From NCBI GenBank assembly GCA_013399115.1, contig VXAA01002214.1, positions 375,593 through 439,592 of the forward strand: a stretch of 64,000 bases of DNA. Direction: 5' to 3'. This DNA comes from Anseranas semipalmata. Taxonomy: Eukaryota > Chordata > Aves > Anseriformes > Anseranatidae. The translations under genes were made by a program, and so were the position numbers. The notes beneath the pieces were generated by a model. It was not told the origin of the DNA. It saw nothing but the letters and a program-made list of their open reading frames with translations, and did not search any database. Each line of letters opens with the position of its first letter. Position 1 is the stretch's first letter. Positions 15,401 through 30,058 of this stretch are shown piece by piece.

Positions 15401-18400
15401 GGGTCGTGAATTGTATGCTAGAAATAGAAAATAAGATTAGAGGTTATGTTTCAGGCATGGAGCCGTCTCTGGGGGGGGAATAGAACAAGGTTACTTCAAG
15501 GTTTGGAGCCTGCTTGGGGGATGGGGAGAAGGGAGGAAATCCAGCAGTGGCTAAAAAGGGTGCCTGGGGGAGTTGTTGTAATATATTACGTAAAATTTGC
15601 CAATTATCTCCTGGGCACCTAGTGTTATGTATGGTAACTTTTTCCTTACCATCACTCGCCACTGCCCAGTTAGGCATGGGCAACACTTGGTCCCAGCGGG
15701 GTGGTTCTGCCTGGGCCGTCTGCACGCCCTCTGCACAAACAGCCCCAGTGGCGAAAAGGTTGCTTTTGCTAAACGTAATACTTGGGAAATGTGTTTGAAA
15801 GGGGTCTGGCTGGATCAGTAATAGATGCATCAGCTCGTATTGAAACGTTGCCTAAATGTGTTTGGCATCTTTGCCATGTGTTATGGCTGGCAGAGCACTG
15901 CTGTGTCGCAATTTCTGCAGCAGAAAGCCCTTTGCCAACATAAGCTACTGGAAAGGAGTGTTAGTTGGCTTAAATCACCTAAATGTAAGCCTAGTGTTTC
16001 ACATCTGATAATTATTTTTAAATAATTGATGCATCAGTAGATACTAGGTAAAATTTTAAATGTTTCTTTCCAGTCTTCATTTGTGAACAAAAATCAGCTC
16101 TGTTATTGAATATTGGAATATACCAGTGGATATGCCTAGTTAGTGAAGTTAGGATCTTCCACCGATGTGCATGGTATCTTGGACCATTGGCACTAGGTGC
16201 TTCAGAGGGAAAAGGACACGCGAGTTTTCAGAAAGATCTAACAAAGCTTAAGCTTAAGTGTTCAGGTTCAATTATGGGTGTGTTTCTCTGGTTTGTAGTC
16301 AATAGATCACATATTAATTTGTTTTATGGGTTAAAAGATGACATCTGTTTATCTTCCAAGATGTATTATACCAGCATAAATATCCCATTGTACGCTCTGC
16401 TGGGAGAGATTTCTTGCACAACTCAGTGCAGAAATTTTGGCACATAATAACCCAGTGACAAATTATGCAGATGGATGAGAGCTTGGCTGTTTATATAAAA
16501 CTGTCAGTACTTCTACTTTCAGGACATGGTAAGCTGGTCTGACTGTGCGTTATATGTCGTAAATTAGGTCAGATAATTATTTAACAATTGATAACTTTAT
16601 TTGGGGAGTTGTGTAGAGAGTAATTTTTAACCCAAGAACAGTGCATTTTTAAAGAGAAAATCGCATTACGTCAAATGGCATCAGTATTTATCTGAACATC
16701 AGTTTGACTGTTGTGTGCCTTTCCATGCCGTGTACTTAATGTAGTAGCTTAAAGCTGGAAGCTGGCAGAGCTGCGTGTGCTGCCGAGACGTGCCGGTGGA
16801 ATTCCATCTATGCATTTGTTAGCAAATTGCTGTTGTGTTAAGTTATTTATATTCCTTAGCAGCATCTACACTAATTATAGACAGTGAGATTTATTTTCCA
16901 AATGTGTAAATTTATTTTTATTGAAAGAAATAAATAAACTTCATTACTGAGTGTAAACCTTTTTAAAGAAGCAGGAGAACAGTAGTCTGCTAAAATATTA
17001 ACACCTTTTGCTTTTTTTAATATAAAGAAAATAGTTGTAATCAAACTAGTCTTCCTGGGAACATAAATGCAGAAAACAAATGTCTAAGTGCCTAAGAAAC
17101 CAGAAATTTCTCACAGCTGTGTCAGTGTAAGGAGTGGATGGAGACCTAAGACTACCCAAACAGTCCTCAGCATTCAGTCTGCAGCTTTTTGATTTTTAAG
17201 TTGACCTGTGGCCTGTTTTGACATTTACGTTGTGTGGATAAAAGGCAACAAATTATTCTATGGACCGAAATAGAAAGCAAGATTACTGAAGCAGCTAATA
17301 GATGGCACTAGATGCTGGAGTCTGAAAAGATTTAAGCTGCTGCCATTGTAGTAAACATGGGGTGGTACCTGCTGGAACACACAGACTTGCTTAAGAAGGA
17401 CAGGAGGAGAATCCTTTTGTCTCTGGTGCTTAACTTCTGTTTGAACCAGTTGTTAATGGGACTTGCAGAAGATTGAGCAACTAGGGGAACGTTTTTTAAG
17501 TTGTCTGCTGTAAAGCAGGGAGAACTAGATATGTGCTAAGCTTTGGGTGTTCTCGGAGGGCAAAAGGTTATAGCTGGCAAGATGTAGCTATATTTTTCCC
17601 TTTTGTTTTTTTATTAGAGATTTAAAAACTGGAGGGTGCTACTACATTTCATCTTGTAACTAATCGTGTTTTGACCCCGACTATGCAGGATGAGTTAGTG
17701 CTATTTTAGGTCTCATCTATATTTAATTAAGACTTATAAATTCTGGTCTTAATGAGAAGGGGAACGCTGTGCTGAAGATACATAAGCAGCTTTTTTGATT
17801 AGAAAAAGTGAAGAAAGGTTATGAAGTATGCATGCTGCCATTTTGAGTTTTTTAATCTTTAAGATCTCAAATTACTTGTCACCACTGTTCCTTCATCAGC
17901 TACAGAAATTACTTCTACATAATGTAATGTATAAAAATGTAGATTTTGTAGAAGCAAAGCATTTTGACAGCTTCAAGAAGTCTCCTGTTACAAAGATCTT
18001 GTACAAGAATGATTTTAGAAGTAAGGTTGAAACTATTAAACTACTATGTGATTTACAGTAGTATTATATGATGCATTTGGAGTATTATGTACACACTGAT
18101 GTTTGGTTTTGTTATAGGGGAGAGGCTGTTATGCACACTGGATTGCTCTGGTTTATTCATATCCTGTGACAGTGAATCAGATATTGCTGTCTATATACAG
18201 ACTGAATTGCCAGCCAACTTCAGGCCCAAATATGGTAAACATAATTATGTTCATTTGCCATAAAAATACATTCTCCTTAGTTTAACATTTTCATGATTAC
18301 AGTTTTCTGATAATTCCATAATTTTCAACATGAGAGGGATATGAAAGGCCTAATCATCATGTCCCTCTCTTCAGTATAGAATAGTTTGTTTTCCTGGGCA

Positions 18401-20786
18401 CAATTCCAGCTGTTACTGATGAATCTGCTGCTACTCAAATACAGTAAGCCTCTAAAGCATTTGGAAAGTCAGAACACAGGAGTTGTGGTACGGAGACATG
18501 AATCTCTGTTAACTAGATGACAAAAAAGCTCCTGGTTGCAACTGTCATGAGAAGTAAGTGTATGTGCTGATGTCAGTTTCTCTGATATGATGTACTCCTG
18601 TTCTCTATTTCTGGAGATGAAATACATATTTCAGAATGCTTAATAATTTTCAAGTAGGAGACTTTCAATGAATGAGTTGGGAGAGGGGGAAGGCAAACAT
18701 TAAAATAGATAAAGCCTCTAATGTGTACTGAAGAGAATAAGTAAATGTTGGATTAGTCTTAAGTATTAGTCACAAGGAAATAGTGTGGTAATATACTCGC
18801 TAAATATGAAAAAGTGAAGAGTTTGCATGTGGAAACACTTGCTAATAGTAGCCATTTCATTTGTATAAGTGGATGAGGATCAGTATATTTGCTGCAACTA
18901 AGAACATGCAGTTTTGTTTTTTTTTTTGATGTAGTCTAGTATCAAGAGAATGTTGTAGATGTATTCTGAGGCAAGTGCTGAGAATTTAGAAGCAGCATAG
19001 TAATTTGGGAAGGGAAAGATGGTTGGTGTTGAGTTACTCCAAATATTTTGAAAGGTTTCATCATCCTTGCTACAAACAGACAAAAAATTTGAAGAAATCT
19101 TATAAAGGCTTCACAGGATTTTCTGTACATAATCTATCTCATGCTTCTAGTACTCAAAAATGTGTTGTTCATAGAAGAGCTTTAAAAGTATTGACAGTTT
19201 ATAATTTTCATTGCCTTGAAGCATTACTTTTGTCTAACACCACTAAAATCATTGTGTACTGAAGTGACTCTGAGTTTGGGTTTTCTTTTTAAAGTTGTAT
19301 AGCATCACAAACTTGGTTAAAACTGCCTAGAAATTTGGTTTAGGAATATTTATTTCAGTGGAAAAAAAATCAGATGTGTGTATGCTGGTCAGTGTGAGTA
19401 CTGTGGCATTTATGAAGTGTAGTATCTATTTTGTCTGGAAGCCTTGTCTAAAAATTAACAGGAGTATTTTCTGATCAATCAGCTGTTTCAGAGCAGTTGT
19501 AAGTACGATGTCATTGTGATCTGCTGCTTTTGATAATCACTAAGTTGTAGTGAATAAGAAAGTCAAAAATGGCCACGTTGATTCAGACTTCAGAACTGAT
19601 TTAACTCAGCCTTGTCTAACCCCATGGTGGTTATAAACGGATGCCTAGGGAAAGGCAAGAACAGGGTAAACTTGTGGCCTACATCCATTTAAAACTGTCT
19701 TCAGTGATTTGCTGCATACAGGGTTCCCTGAGCCTGCAGCTGGTCTGTTATTAAGTTGAAGGGACCTGTGTGGAAGAAGAATCCAGAGACCGGAATGGCA
19801 CATTACATTTGAAGTGTGGGTAAAACGTGAATTTGTAGGGGTGTAACTATGTTTTCTGGCTTTCCCAACCTCCCACCCCCATTCCTTTGCTAATAACTTG
19901 TATTGTAAGACTTAATCTTTTGACTCTTATATTCATCATCAGGCTGACATTTTAGCAAAAACAGTTGTTAACACCAAGATCAGGCCAGAGCCCATCACTT
20001 TCTGTGTGAAGCTAGGAATGTTTTTCCCACGTACAAGTTGATAAATTTATCCATAACAAATCTCATCTCTTATTTTAGTCCCTCAGTCCTGTAAAGTTAT
20101 GCCATTCTTTGTGTGTATATATATAGTAGTGTATGTAGTATGTCATGCTTAAACACTGTAGTATTTGACTTGGGCTCTTACTTCCACTTGTCTTTTCAAG
20201 TCTTGTTTAAGATAGAACTTGTTGGGGGCAATGAAAACTTCCTCAGAAGAACCTGTCTTTGAAAGAAGACATTGAAGGTAGCATTTATAGAGTGTCTTTC
20301 AATTATTTCTGTAAGCACTTTGCCAAAGGGTGGGAACCATTCCCATTTTCCTGGATGCAGAAACTTTTTATGAAGTATTTGAGACCATGAACAAATCATT
20401 TTAAGCCAGCAGGAATAAAGGTGTACATTGAGACCTCTTCAGTTTATTGATCTATGCTGACTCAGCAGTAACTAAGCTTTTCAAAGCAATTTGTGGAAAA
20501 AAAAAGTTAGATTTTAGAGATTTAGGCAAGGAAAAAGTTTAATTGAAATTTTTAGCATACATTTTACAATGTGTACTAAAAGCTTCTCTTCCCATTTGAT
20601 AATACTGAAAAATACATCTGGCATTTGTATATACAGGAAAACTATAATTCGTGATTTAACAAGGTACTTGAGTATGTGAGAGATACCACTGACTTTACTG
20701 GAACTAATCATATGCTGTAGTCCATTGCTGAAGTGAGCCCCAACTGCTTCCAGGTTTGAAATGTCTACTATGAGATTCTGGGATAT

Positions 20787-20814
20787 TGTGTGTGTCTGTG
20801 TGTGTCTGTGTGTC
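20787..20814 (+). repeat. TG-rich microsatellite
   Basis: About three units of TGTGTGTC-like sequence occur in tandem in intron 1. It is a short simple repeat, potentially polymorphic in length. Confidence 0.8.
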
Positions 20815-22932
20815 ATGTTCCCTCCTCGAAGTAAAAGCTGGCCTTCTGCGGAAGCATGGGAAACCTTCATTTTGTACTTATCAGAGAACTAAAAACCAAT
20901 TATATTCTGTTTTCCTAATACTTGTTTTTGCTGTTGCGTTTTGACTAAGAAATACATAGATGGCTTCTGCTGTAGTTTAGAAAGACTTTAAGTACATCCA
21001 TGAGTGTGTGATGTGCTGGGTGGGTTTAGAAGGAAAGATGTTTGCAGAGGGCAGGGATAAGTTATCTGAAATGGCCATAACCGGACCATGATGCACAAGC
21101 CTTGCCAACTAATATTGCTGTTGCACATATGGTTTAATTGAATGAGATTTTTTTCAAGTTCAGCCTCTTTTTCCTGCCTCCCCTTCAGCAGGAAGGGAAG
21201 TCTGTGGCTGAAAAATGTCATTTATAGGAATAGATGTGAACTTATTCTCAGACTTGTCTAGAAGTTGTCTGCTTTCCGTCTCTTCCTTGAAACTATGGTC
21301 TTCAGTACTTCACTCGTTTGAAGAAAAGCATATTTTTTTCAGATGGCTTGCTTTCAGAGAGGGCAGGCATCTTTTCCCAAGCAGTCCTGGAGGTACTGGT
21401 GAGAATCAAAGAACTTTGTAGACAATATATTGAGAGGCAGAGCTGTGTCTTTTTTTATGGAGAGGTTACAGTGTTTATGCTTACTCTCACTGTGCTCCCA
21501 TGAATCTTTTTTTGTCTTAGTGCATTATACAGCTCTGAGAGAGCAAGAGCACGAATGCTTGTGGCTGATGTTAAGTGCATCCTTTTGGGAGATGAGAGAG
21601 ATGGGTCTTGAGTCTCTGGCTGTGAATCACATTGGACATGAATTTCTCATGCTTTGTGCAAATGCTTTATTAAGCTACCGTATCAAGAGTGGACATTATC
21701 TTCTCTTCCTTCTCTTCTGCACCCACAGTCGTCTTTTGAAAGAGAACTGGTCCTGTTTTTAAAACAGATAAGGTAAGCACCTATTGCCAAGGGAGGGTTG
21801 AAACAGTGATCCTGATCTGACACAGGCGTCTATTTTTGACGTTCAGGAAGGCACCCAAGTCTGAAAGAAGGTTTGGTTTAACACATTCCTTTCACCAGCT
21901 TTTCCTTTTGCTGTCATATCTTACTGCTGAGATTTGAGTTAGTGCCATTCTGTGTTACATGTTTTACTTCAAACAAAATGTAAGAAGCTGCCTGACACAG
22001 TGTAGGCTCTGCCCTGGAAAAATCCATTCAGGATATTGATTCTGAATTTGGTTTAGAGATACCTACCTTGCATGTGTATTTTATATGGAGTATAGCTATA
22101 TGCCTGGGGACTATGGATTTTTTCCTGGATGGTTAAACAGTTGGAAGCGAGGTGGTATGGTGCTGAGCAGTCAAGACCCTCAGTGCTTACCTAGCTCTGA
22201 AAACTTGGTGTTCTTCAGCCTTCTCCAGTTCTTTGTTTCTGAGTGGTTTTCATGACAAAGTCTTTGGTGATTTGTTTCTTTGAGTGCAGGGGCCGGGACT
22301 ACTGTCGTCTTTGCTTGTCATTTAGGACGTGTAGCATACTTGTGCTTCTGGAGGATTTTTCAGTACAAGTGCAAAAACTACAAATTGGCACCGGTAAGCT
22401 AACAGTCTTGTTTTGAGGGAGGTCATTTTGAGAGGAAAAAAGGCCTAGGCAAAACATAATAAATTAGTTGAGACCTGCCTGTAAATATTAGGTGGATACT
22501 TCATCAGTGAAATTTGTCTTTGACGAGCTAATAAAGTGAAGTTGCTGGAGCCTCCCACTTAGATTTAATAAATCTCCATGCTTCCATTTGTAATTGCTTC
22601 ACCACTAATGAGAAAATCAGGTTCTGTATTAACAAATTGGTCTGTTTAGATTTATATACAACTAAACAGAATGCTCAGTCTAGTTAAACTAAGGCAAACT
22701 ACTTACTCCCTGTGGAGTGTGCCCTGTGAGTTATGGTCCCCAGCTGGTGGCAGGGAAGACACTGAACAGTTTTAATACTGTGGCTATTGACACACATACA
22801 GCCCTGGAATAGCCAGGAGAGTGGGCCAGAGCATCTGGTGAGCTAGTATTAGGAAGGGTAGACCCTGGAAGGAGGATGTTCCAGTGGGAGCTTTATGGGT
22901 TCACTAGGGATTGGCTTGCCTACTTCTTGTTG

Positions 22933-22951
22933 TTTTTTTTTTTTTTTTTTT
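22933..22951 (+). repeat. Poly-T tract (19 nt)
   Basis: An uninterrupted run of 19 T lies in intron 1. No flanking retroelement body is recognised on either side. Confidence 0.85.
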
Positions 22952-24284
22952 CCCCGCCAACTGTTCTGGGCAAGCAGCCAGGAAGGAATCCCAACAAGCA
23001 ATTTATGAGCTAACAAGAACTAAGACGATATTGGTATATTAGGCTATTTCTCTCTCTTCCCCTTTCTCCCCCTGCCCTCTTCAAATAGATTTTTAAAATT
23101 CAAGAGGTGCTGCGGCAGCCTACCCCATTAGAAGGGCTATCAGCCTTGAAAAGCGGGGTTGGTTTTCCTTTTGGCTTCGTAGCCTGAGTATGGGCACCTG
23201 CCTGGAAGTAGTTGGGCTTTGGTGGTGTGTGGTGCCTGCCCCTAGGCTGAGCTACCAGGACGGGCTTCCTCTCCCTGCTGTCGCTGGTGGGCTGCGGGCT
23301 TTTTGTATTGTGCCTCTATCCTGCCAGCTGCATGGAGCAAGTCCCTGAGAAACTGAGCCTTGTTTGCCCTGATGGTGAAGATAATGATACTTGTCAACCC
23401 TTATAAAAGCATTTGCATGCTTTCAGTATTTATGATGTGTTGGTAAGAAATTACAGGTGCAAAATAAGTGAGTTGATGTCAGAGATTAATGTGTATTTTC
23501 CACCAGTCAGCATTACTTGGAGATGGCCATTCTTGTTTAATTTTCAAAACATAGTTTCAGCTCTTATATTATCCTGAAAAGTTTAAAAAACAAAACAAAC
23601 AAAAAGCACAAAGAACACTCTTTTTAAGAGTTTCTTCCAGAAGTATAAGCTCTGTTATTAATCAAGTGCTGGCTAGTCCTGATAAAGCTGATATCTGCTC
23701 TGTCCTCCCTGAAACACACTGTTCCCTCAACATCCTAGAAAGATGATTCTTGAGGGATATTTCTGTCATTGGTTTATGCTGATATAAAATCACGTCCTTT
23801 TCTTTTGTTGGTTTTTAGAGGTCATGCGATAGTGCAGTATGTCAAAGCTGCTTGCTGGCTCTGCTGGAAATAGCCCTTCTGCCCCCACTCCTCCCGCCCA
23901 AACTGCTGGAGCTGAACTGAGGTGGGATGATGATGTGCTTGCCTGCAGGTGAGAGGGAAGGTCTCGGTCTCACCTTAGATGATCTTGAACTTTCACCTTT
24001 GGTGAATAGGAGCAGGTACTGGCTTTGCAGATCAGAAATAAACCCAGCGTGAGAAGGTAACACAAAGAGAAGCTTGCTGTTTTTGTTGAACCTCCCTGTG
24101 CACGAACATAGTGGTGTGTAGAAATATCCAGCAGGTTAGTCTGTCCCACTGCTGCTGGAGTCTGAAGGACTTCAGTAGTTTTGTAGGAATAACCAGAATG
24201 TGTTAGCTCTGATCAAAACTGCATCTAAACCTGATTAACTTATTTCTTACTAATATAGTGTGCAAGTTGTTATCGCTCGATTTT

Positions 24285-24337
24285 AAAACAAACAAAACAA
24301 AACAACAACAAAAAGCAAAAAAAACAAAACAAAAAAC
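24285..24337 (+). repeat. A-rich (CAAAA)n-like simple repeat
   Basis: About 53 bases made almost only of A with regularly spaced C lie in intron 1. It resembles a degenerate CAAAA/CAA repeat or an old A-rich retroelement tail. No associated element body is recognisable. Confidence 0.75.
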
Positions 24338-27300
24338 ACCTTATCAAAAATGCTGAATTCCTAGCAGGAAGGTTGGATTAAAATGTGTATAATATGAAAC
24401 ATATTTTTGTCACCTTTCATATATAACTAGTATATGAGAAGTAACCTCTTGTTATGGTAACTTCTTACTATGTTTATCAGATTCAACAAGCTAATACGAT
24501 GTTTTTTTGTGGTGCACATTTGTTATTGCTATGTTTATATAAGCTTCCTTCGAAAACATAACTTAGAATTTTCCAGAAATATGTATACTTTTTTGTTTTA
24601 AACTTATGTTTTTAATTGCATGACAATCCAAGTAATGTAGCTTAATTCTATGCTGTTTCTTTTTATGGATGGATTGAATATTATACAGTTGTTGAGAAAC
24701 TCCTGTATATTCTCATTGTCATTGATATGGCAACTTAAATATTGATAGATACAGCATATTAATTAAGAGTGGCGATGTTCTAGTTGAAAGCAGAATTGAA
24801 TTTCTCAGGTTATGAAATTTGTTAATGAATTCTATTTTATTTCTCTGGCATTTGGATTTTGATTTCTAGTGTTTTTAAATCAATCTGTTTTGTAGATGCT
24901 AAACATGCTCTGCTGTGGATGTAATACATCTTTAGTTTGGGATAGCTTAAAATGAATCGACTCCCAGTTAAAATCTGTGAGGCTTCTATATTGATGTTTT
25001 TCTTAAAATCAGGAGGACAATAAAAGGTAGTTGGGGGCTACTTTTAGGCTGTTTTTTTTAACCTGCTAATTTACTAGGATCACGAAAAGTTTATTCAAAG
25101 GAAATAGTTTCCATTATCTGTCTTAGTTCACTTGTATTCTTATCTACAATTAGTAGCCTATCGAAGAGGAGAAGCAGAAAATAACCTCTTACACAGTACA
25201 CAGCCTTGGCTCTTCTGCCTGTGTGAAGATTTGATGCGATTCATTTGTACCTTGAGCATGCTGGTGCAATCTAGTTTGCAAGGCCCCCATTTGGGACTAA
25301 CTTCACATTTCTCCTGTTGAACTACCGTGTCTGCTTTAGTGCAGACTTCTGGCCTGAAGCCTTTTTATAGTTGGGCCTCTCAGTGCTGCCTTCTGCAAAA
25401 TGCCCTGCTGTTGTCCCTTTCGTCCTTGCTATCATCTTCTCCTCGCCTTCGCCTTGCCCTTGCCAGCAGGATGCTCAAGGTGATGGGAGTGGCAGAGCCT
25501 GCCTCGTGACCTGTGGGGATGGGCCAGGTATCCTTCCTACAGGCAGCCCCTGCTCTGAGCTGCTGGGTTTGGCTGGCGAGTGCATTCCCAGTCGTAGAGC
25601 GAGGTGCTGGTACACAAATCTGTGTTGTTTGGGTAATGTTTTCAGTTCTGAGCCCACTGGTGGTGGGGATGTTGGGAGACTGGTCCTGAGCAAATTGCGT
25701 GGGGGCTTTCCTTACCGTTCTGTTCCTGATTTGCTATTCAGATGTCCAGGGTCATTTGGGATTTCTTCTAAGGTATCCACATTTGGACTGTGGGTAGCCT
25801 GGCTAGGTATAGGATTCAATATACACATTACTGATTGCAGAGTAACTTGGATTTGCACAAATTTGTGTAACTGAAGTTGGAATTGGTGTGCTCTTGACAG
25901 GAGGCCCCTGACTCTGGCAGCTCGCTGACCTTTTGGCCTTGCAGAAGGCTTTGTTTGTTCAGGCTTTTTCCTGGTAAGTGATCTGGCCATTCTGGGTTGT
26001 TTCTTTTGGAGTATCCTTTGGGGGGGATATTAATTGAATTTAGTTACTTCTGTATTCAGTCGTTTTATGTGAATGGTGCTTGTGGTGATAAGTTCATCCT
26101 GAGCTTTGGAACGTGTATCTCATAAAACAAAAAACAAGGTACAATACTTAGAAGTGTTACTCTCAAAAAAGTTAGCTCAGGTTACAAGTATTTCAGCTCA
26201 TCTTATTTGTATATATGTTATACATGTATAGTATACAATTGCACATTCACTGAAAGTCCAACAGACTTGATAAAGACCACCTTTGCGAGCAGTTCTTAAA
26301 ATTGAGATCAGACCCCATTTTAAAGCATGAAAAATATTTTTTGATCCAAAACTTCTTATCCAGTAAGGCCTACAGAACATTTATGTAGATGATGAATGAA
26401 GTTGGCTGAAAGGAAGTTGACAGTATGGGTAACTGTGTAACTAACTAGTGATAGACCTGTATGTTTTATTCACTGGTTCCTCTACTTAATTTCCTGTATT
26501 GATTCAGGGAAAAAGTTGCCTCCTCTTCTAGTAGGGTAATAACATATGGGACAGATGGGGAACGGACCCTTTGTTGCTCATGCAAGACAAACTGCAAGGT
26601 GCCAAATCCTGTTTGTCTGAAAGTCTTCCATGTTCTTTTGTGTCTCTTGCAATCAGTGAAGCTGGGGAAAATACTTCTGATTTCTTGGGAAGTATCTAAG
26701 CAAAAAAAAATTCAGATACTATATGTCAAAAAAGAATCATGAATTTGATTTGCATATTCACTCATTCTCATGCAGTTTGTTTCCTCTATGTAAATGTGGC
26801 AGTTTTTAGATAGAGCGACTCGTGCAGACATCTGCTCAGTTGTCTGTGGAAGTTCAAGTAGTGCAAACACAATGATTCCTTAACTATAGCAGGAACTCCT
26901 TACAATAAGAACATAAGCGATGTCATGAGCTTTTTTAGTAGCATTCTACCACTTTCAGTGGGATAGTATTCAATATGGAGCTTGTTTTACACTACATATT
27001 AATACGATTTATAACTTCTCATTGTACATGAACAACACTTTGGCCCTGATTACTGAAAGGAAGGAATACAACTTTTTGATTTGTGGCATGATAACTTTTT
27101 TCAGTCTTCTATACTTGATTTCTGAATATTTGTGTTTTCTGCAAAATGAAATAAAAACTTCACAGTTATATTTTGGACAGATAATATGCTATTCTTGTAT
27201 CACCAGAAAGAAATCCTTTGAATTTTTTCTAGTATAGCAAGATTTGGATTGGCGTCAAGTTCAAATTGCTAAAATGCGGAGTCCCCACTCAGTCCATGCG

Positions 27301-30058
27301 CCAAGAGCAGTGGTGGAGGCGTAGCACTGGGGAGGGAGGGGGAGCGTGGGAACGGTCTTCTCTTCACTTTTTCAGGAAAAGATACAAAAGGAAGAGTGTT
27401 TACTTTATACATAGCATGTTGGAGTCTCATTATAGAATGCGTAATACATGTAGTGTTACTCTCATCTCTAGTGTCGAGAAATATCAAGATTTGTTGCTTT
27501 CTTTTTAAATAAATGTGTATCTTAGATGCTAAAGACATAAGCTGTCCTCTTTAAGTTTTTGTGTAGGTTTTATTACAAGTGAATTTTTGAAGCCTATGAA
27601 ACATTGAAGAGTTGGATATGTTCTTACAGATTTGACTATGAAAATGTCTATAAGTAAAACAGTGATCTATCATCGTTGCTTATAGCTGTAGGAAATACAA
27701 AAACATTTTTTCTGTTCATTTCACTTATGTTCTTAGGGTGTAGCAGGTTTATGTATTAGATAAATATTGGACTGTTATCAATTCAGTGCCTTAGTTTGAT
27801 CCCGAAAGGCTTTAATCCGAAGAACCAAATCATGGTGCATCTCTAATATACTTGTCTAATTCAGTGCTGTATAGCTCAAACTCCTCCTTATTAGCTTTTT
27901 CTACTTCTGGCACTAATTAACACTTAGATGTCTCATGATCATTTCTTAACTTCATCTGCAATGTGAAAATCATGTCTACTTAGGGAAAATAATCACCAAT
28001 TTACTTATACAATGCATATAAATTAACCAACTCTTTTGTTCTGTCTACATTTTTATGCAATCAAGAAAAACAATTTAATCATGCTTTTTACTGTAAGGCA
28101 CTGAAGCTTGTAAAACAAGAAGGAAAATGTTTTCAGCTTTGCATATGATATTGAGACCTAGAAAATTCCATTTTAATGGGTTTACTGCACTTCAGTGCAC
28201 TGTGTGAACATTGATAGAAGTGTAAAGTTAGTTATTAGGAAATAAAGTAATCAGCTCAAAGTACTTTAAAAGATGTTGAAATGCATATGGGAATGTCTTC
28301 TGTGTTTTATCTGTTTATCACATTTTAGAAAGTGGGAATATAAAAGAATATTTGCTCTAGATCTCAGAAGCAGAACCATCTGCAGCAGCGACTTCCTGAA
28401 AAACTTATGCGTCTGTTGTTTTAGTGGGTGTGAGACTATCCCACTCCCTTTATGTTGTTCTGTCCTGCTGCGTCTTGCCTGCTTTCTTCTGTGAGTTTTG
28501 TTTCATACATATGTCAAAACACACTGTATGAACAAATTGGTACAGTTTTTCTCCACCTGTCTGAAGAAATTTTGACTGAAGATAAAATCCTTATTCCCCA
28601 ACCGTTTTGACAACATTAGTACAAGTTTTGTATCTTCAATGTAATAGCTAAAGAAATATATTGTTGTTGAATTAAAGGGTTCCTTCCTATTAAATCTAGA
28701 TTATTCTTCAAAGTGCTCAGGGGAAAAAAAAGAGTTACTATTTGATGCTAATGTCATAAGTCATAATTGATGCAGTAAGAAAAAGAATGTCCTTGTTTGA
28801 TCAAATCGAGTTATATATGTGTAGGAGAAGGAGAGAGTGGCTTAAAGTGTGACATACCTAGGAATAGATAGACTGGACAAATTGTATATCTCTACATTAT
28901 ACTTCTGATACTGTCTTGACACTATAAATCAGAGGGTTGTTGGTTTTTCTGTTGTGTGTTGTTTTTTTGTTTGTTCTTTTTAGAAATAGGACATTTCTCT
29001 CTCAAAGGGAGGAAGTTAACTGTTCAGGACACTAGTATGGGGTTTCCCACCGTAACACACTCATTAAAAATAAATCTACATGCATATTTTATATATAATA
29101 TACAAAATTATCTGTACATAAAGATACGCAAATTAGCTCCTAGGATATCTGTCACCATTGTATATTTGACTCTAACTTGTATACATGGTCATGAGATGCC
29201 AGACCCTGTCGAATTAGGAGCTATGTTTGGCTAAGAGTAAGGACCTAAAGATCTTCATGCCTTTTTCAAAAGTTCCAGTTCTGGCCTTGAATGTCACCTG
29301 CTGCAAACTGACCCTTTCTTGCTGCTCAGGCTCTCTTCACCTCCCTACAAATGCCTTCCAGAAAGTGCTTTTGGCTGTCCAGCTGTGCCTGAGTTTGCCG
29401 GTAGGAGTAGGGTGGTATTAGTGGCTGTATTTCCTCCCCACTTTTGTGTCAGGTGAGATTGCTGTCCAGGCCAATCCATTAGGCAAGTTTGTCTCATACA
29501 AGATCTTGCCCCTATGATAGATACACGCCATCATCTTGAAACAGGATCTCAGTGAGGATACAGACAGATTCTCTGCTGTTGTACTTTTTTTTAAAAAAAA
29601 AAAAAAGTGTCTGATTTAGTAAATTACTGAAAAGAATGGGAGTCTCAGATTTCTGCAATGAATTATGGTATGTGAAAAAAGGTTTCATTGACTTAACTCT
29701 TGAATTATTTGAAAAGGATAAGGTTAGAAAATGTGGTTAACTCCTCCTGAGGTCTGCATTAATAGACTCTTCTGTTCCTAACTGCATAAGGGTTGCAGTG
29801 GGGATTAACTACTAGTCTCAAGTTTGACAGTCTAGGATGGGAGAATTAATAACAAAATACTCAGCAGTGTTGTAACATGACGATACCAGCTTGTAACTGC
29901 CTTCTGAACACTCAGTGCAACTCCCCCTTCCTTTCGATCTTATGTATTGTCGACAACACGTGCCTCAAGAAGTATACCAGGACACTGCAGGAGTTAAAAT
30001 CTTAAAACTTCTCATTGTTCCATAACATTTTAAACTTTTTTTTTTTTCTCCTTCACAG

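Larger units (their letters stand above)
331..30058 (+). other. GARRE1: Intron 1 of GARRE1 (inferred), no gene seen
   Basis: Nearly 30 kb of AT-rich sequence contains only short chance reading frames on both strands, none with a recognisable protein signature. It ends in a strong polypyrimidine tract and CAG acceptor at 30058. Within it I see homopolymer and simple repeats (listed separately) and some locally GC-richer patches (about 15490-15760, 23100-23340, 25370-25700, 27270-27350 and 29220-29420) that carry no supportable gene. I recognise no tRNA, microRNA or intact transposon. The left boundary is uncertain because the first exon and its donor are not identified. Confidence 0.6.

Noticed and set aside
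15444..15830. 128-codon minus-strand frame, overlapped by several plus-strand frames
   Set aside because: Long frames on both strands over the same GC-rich patch suggest composition and not coding. No homology is recognised.
25371..25874. 167-codon plus-strand frame in intron 1
   Set aside because: It lies in a GC-richer intron patch, has no recognisable domain or supporting splice structure, and overlaps equally long antisense frames.
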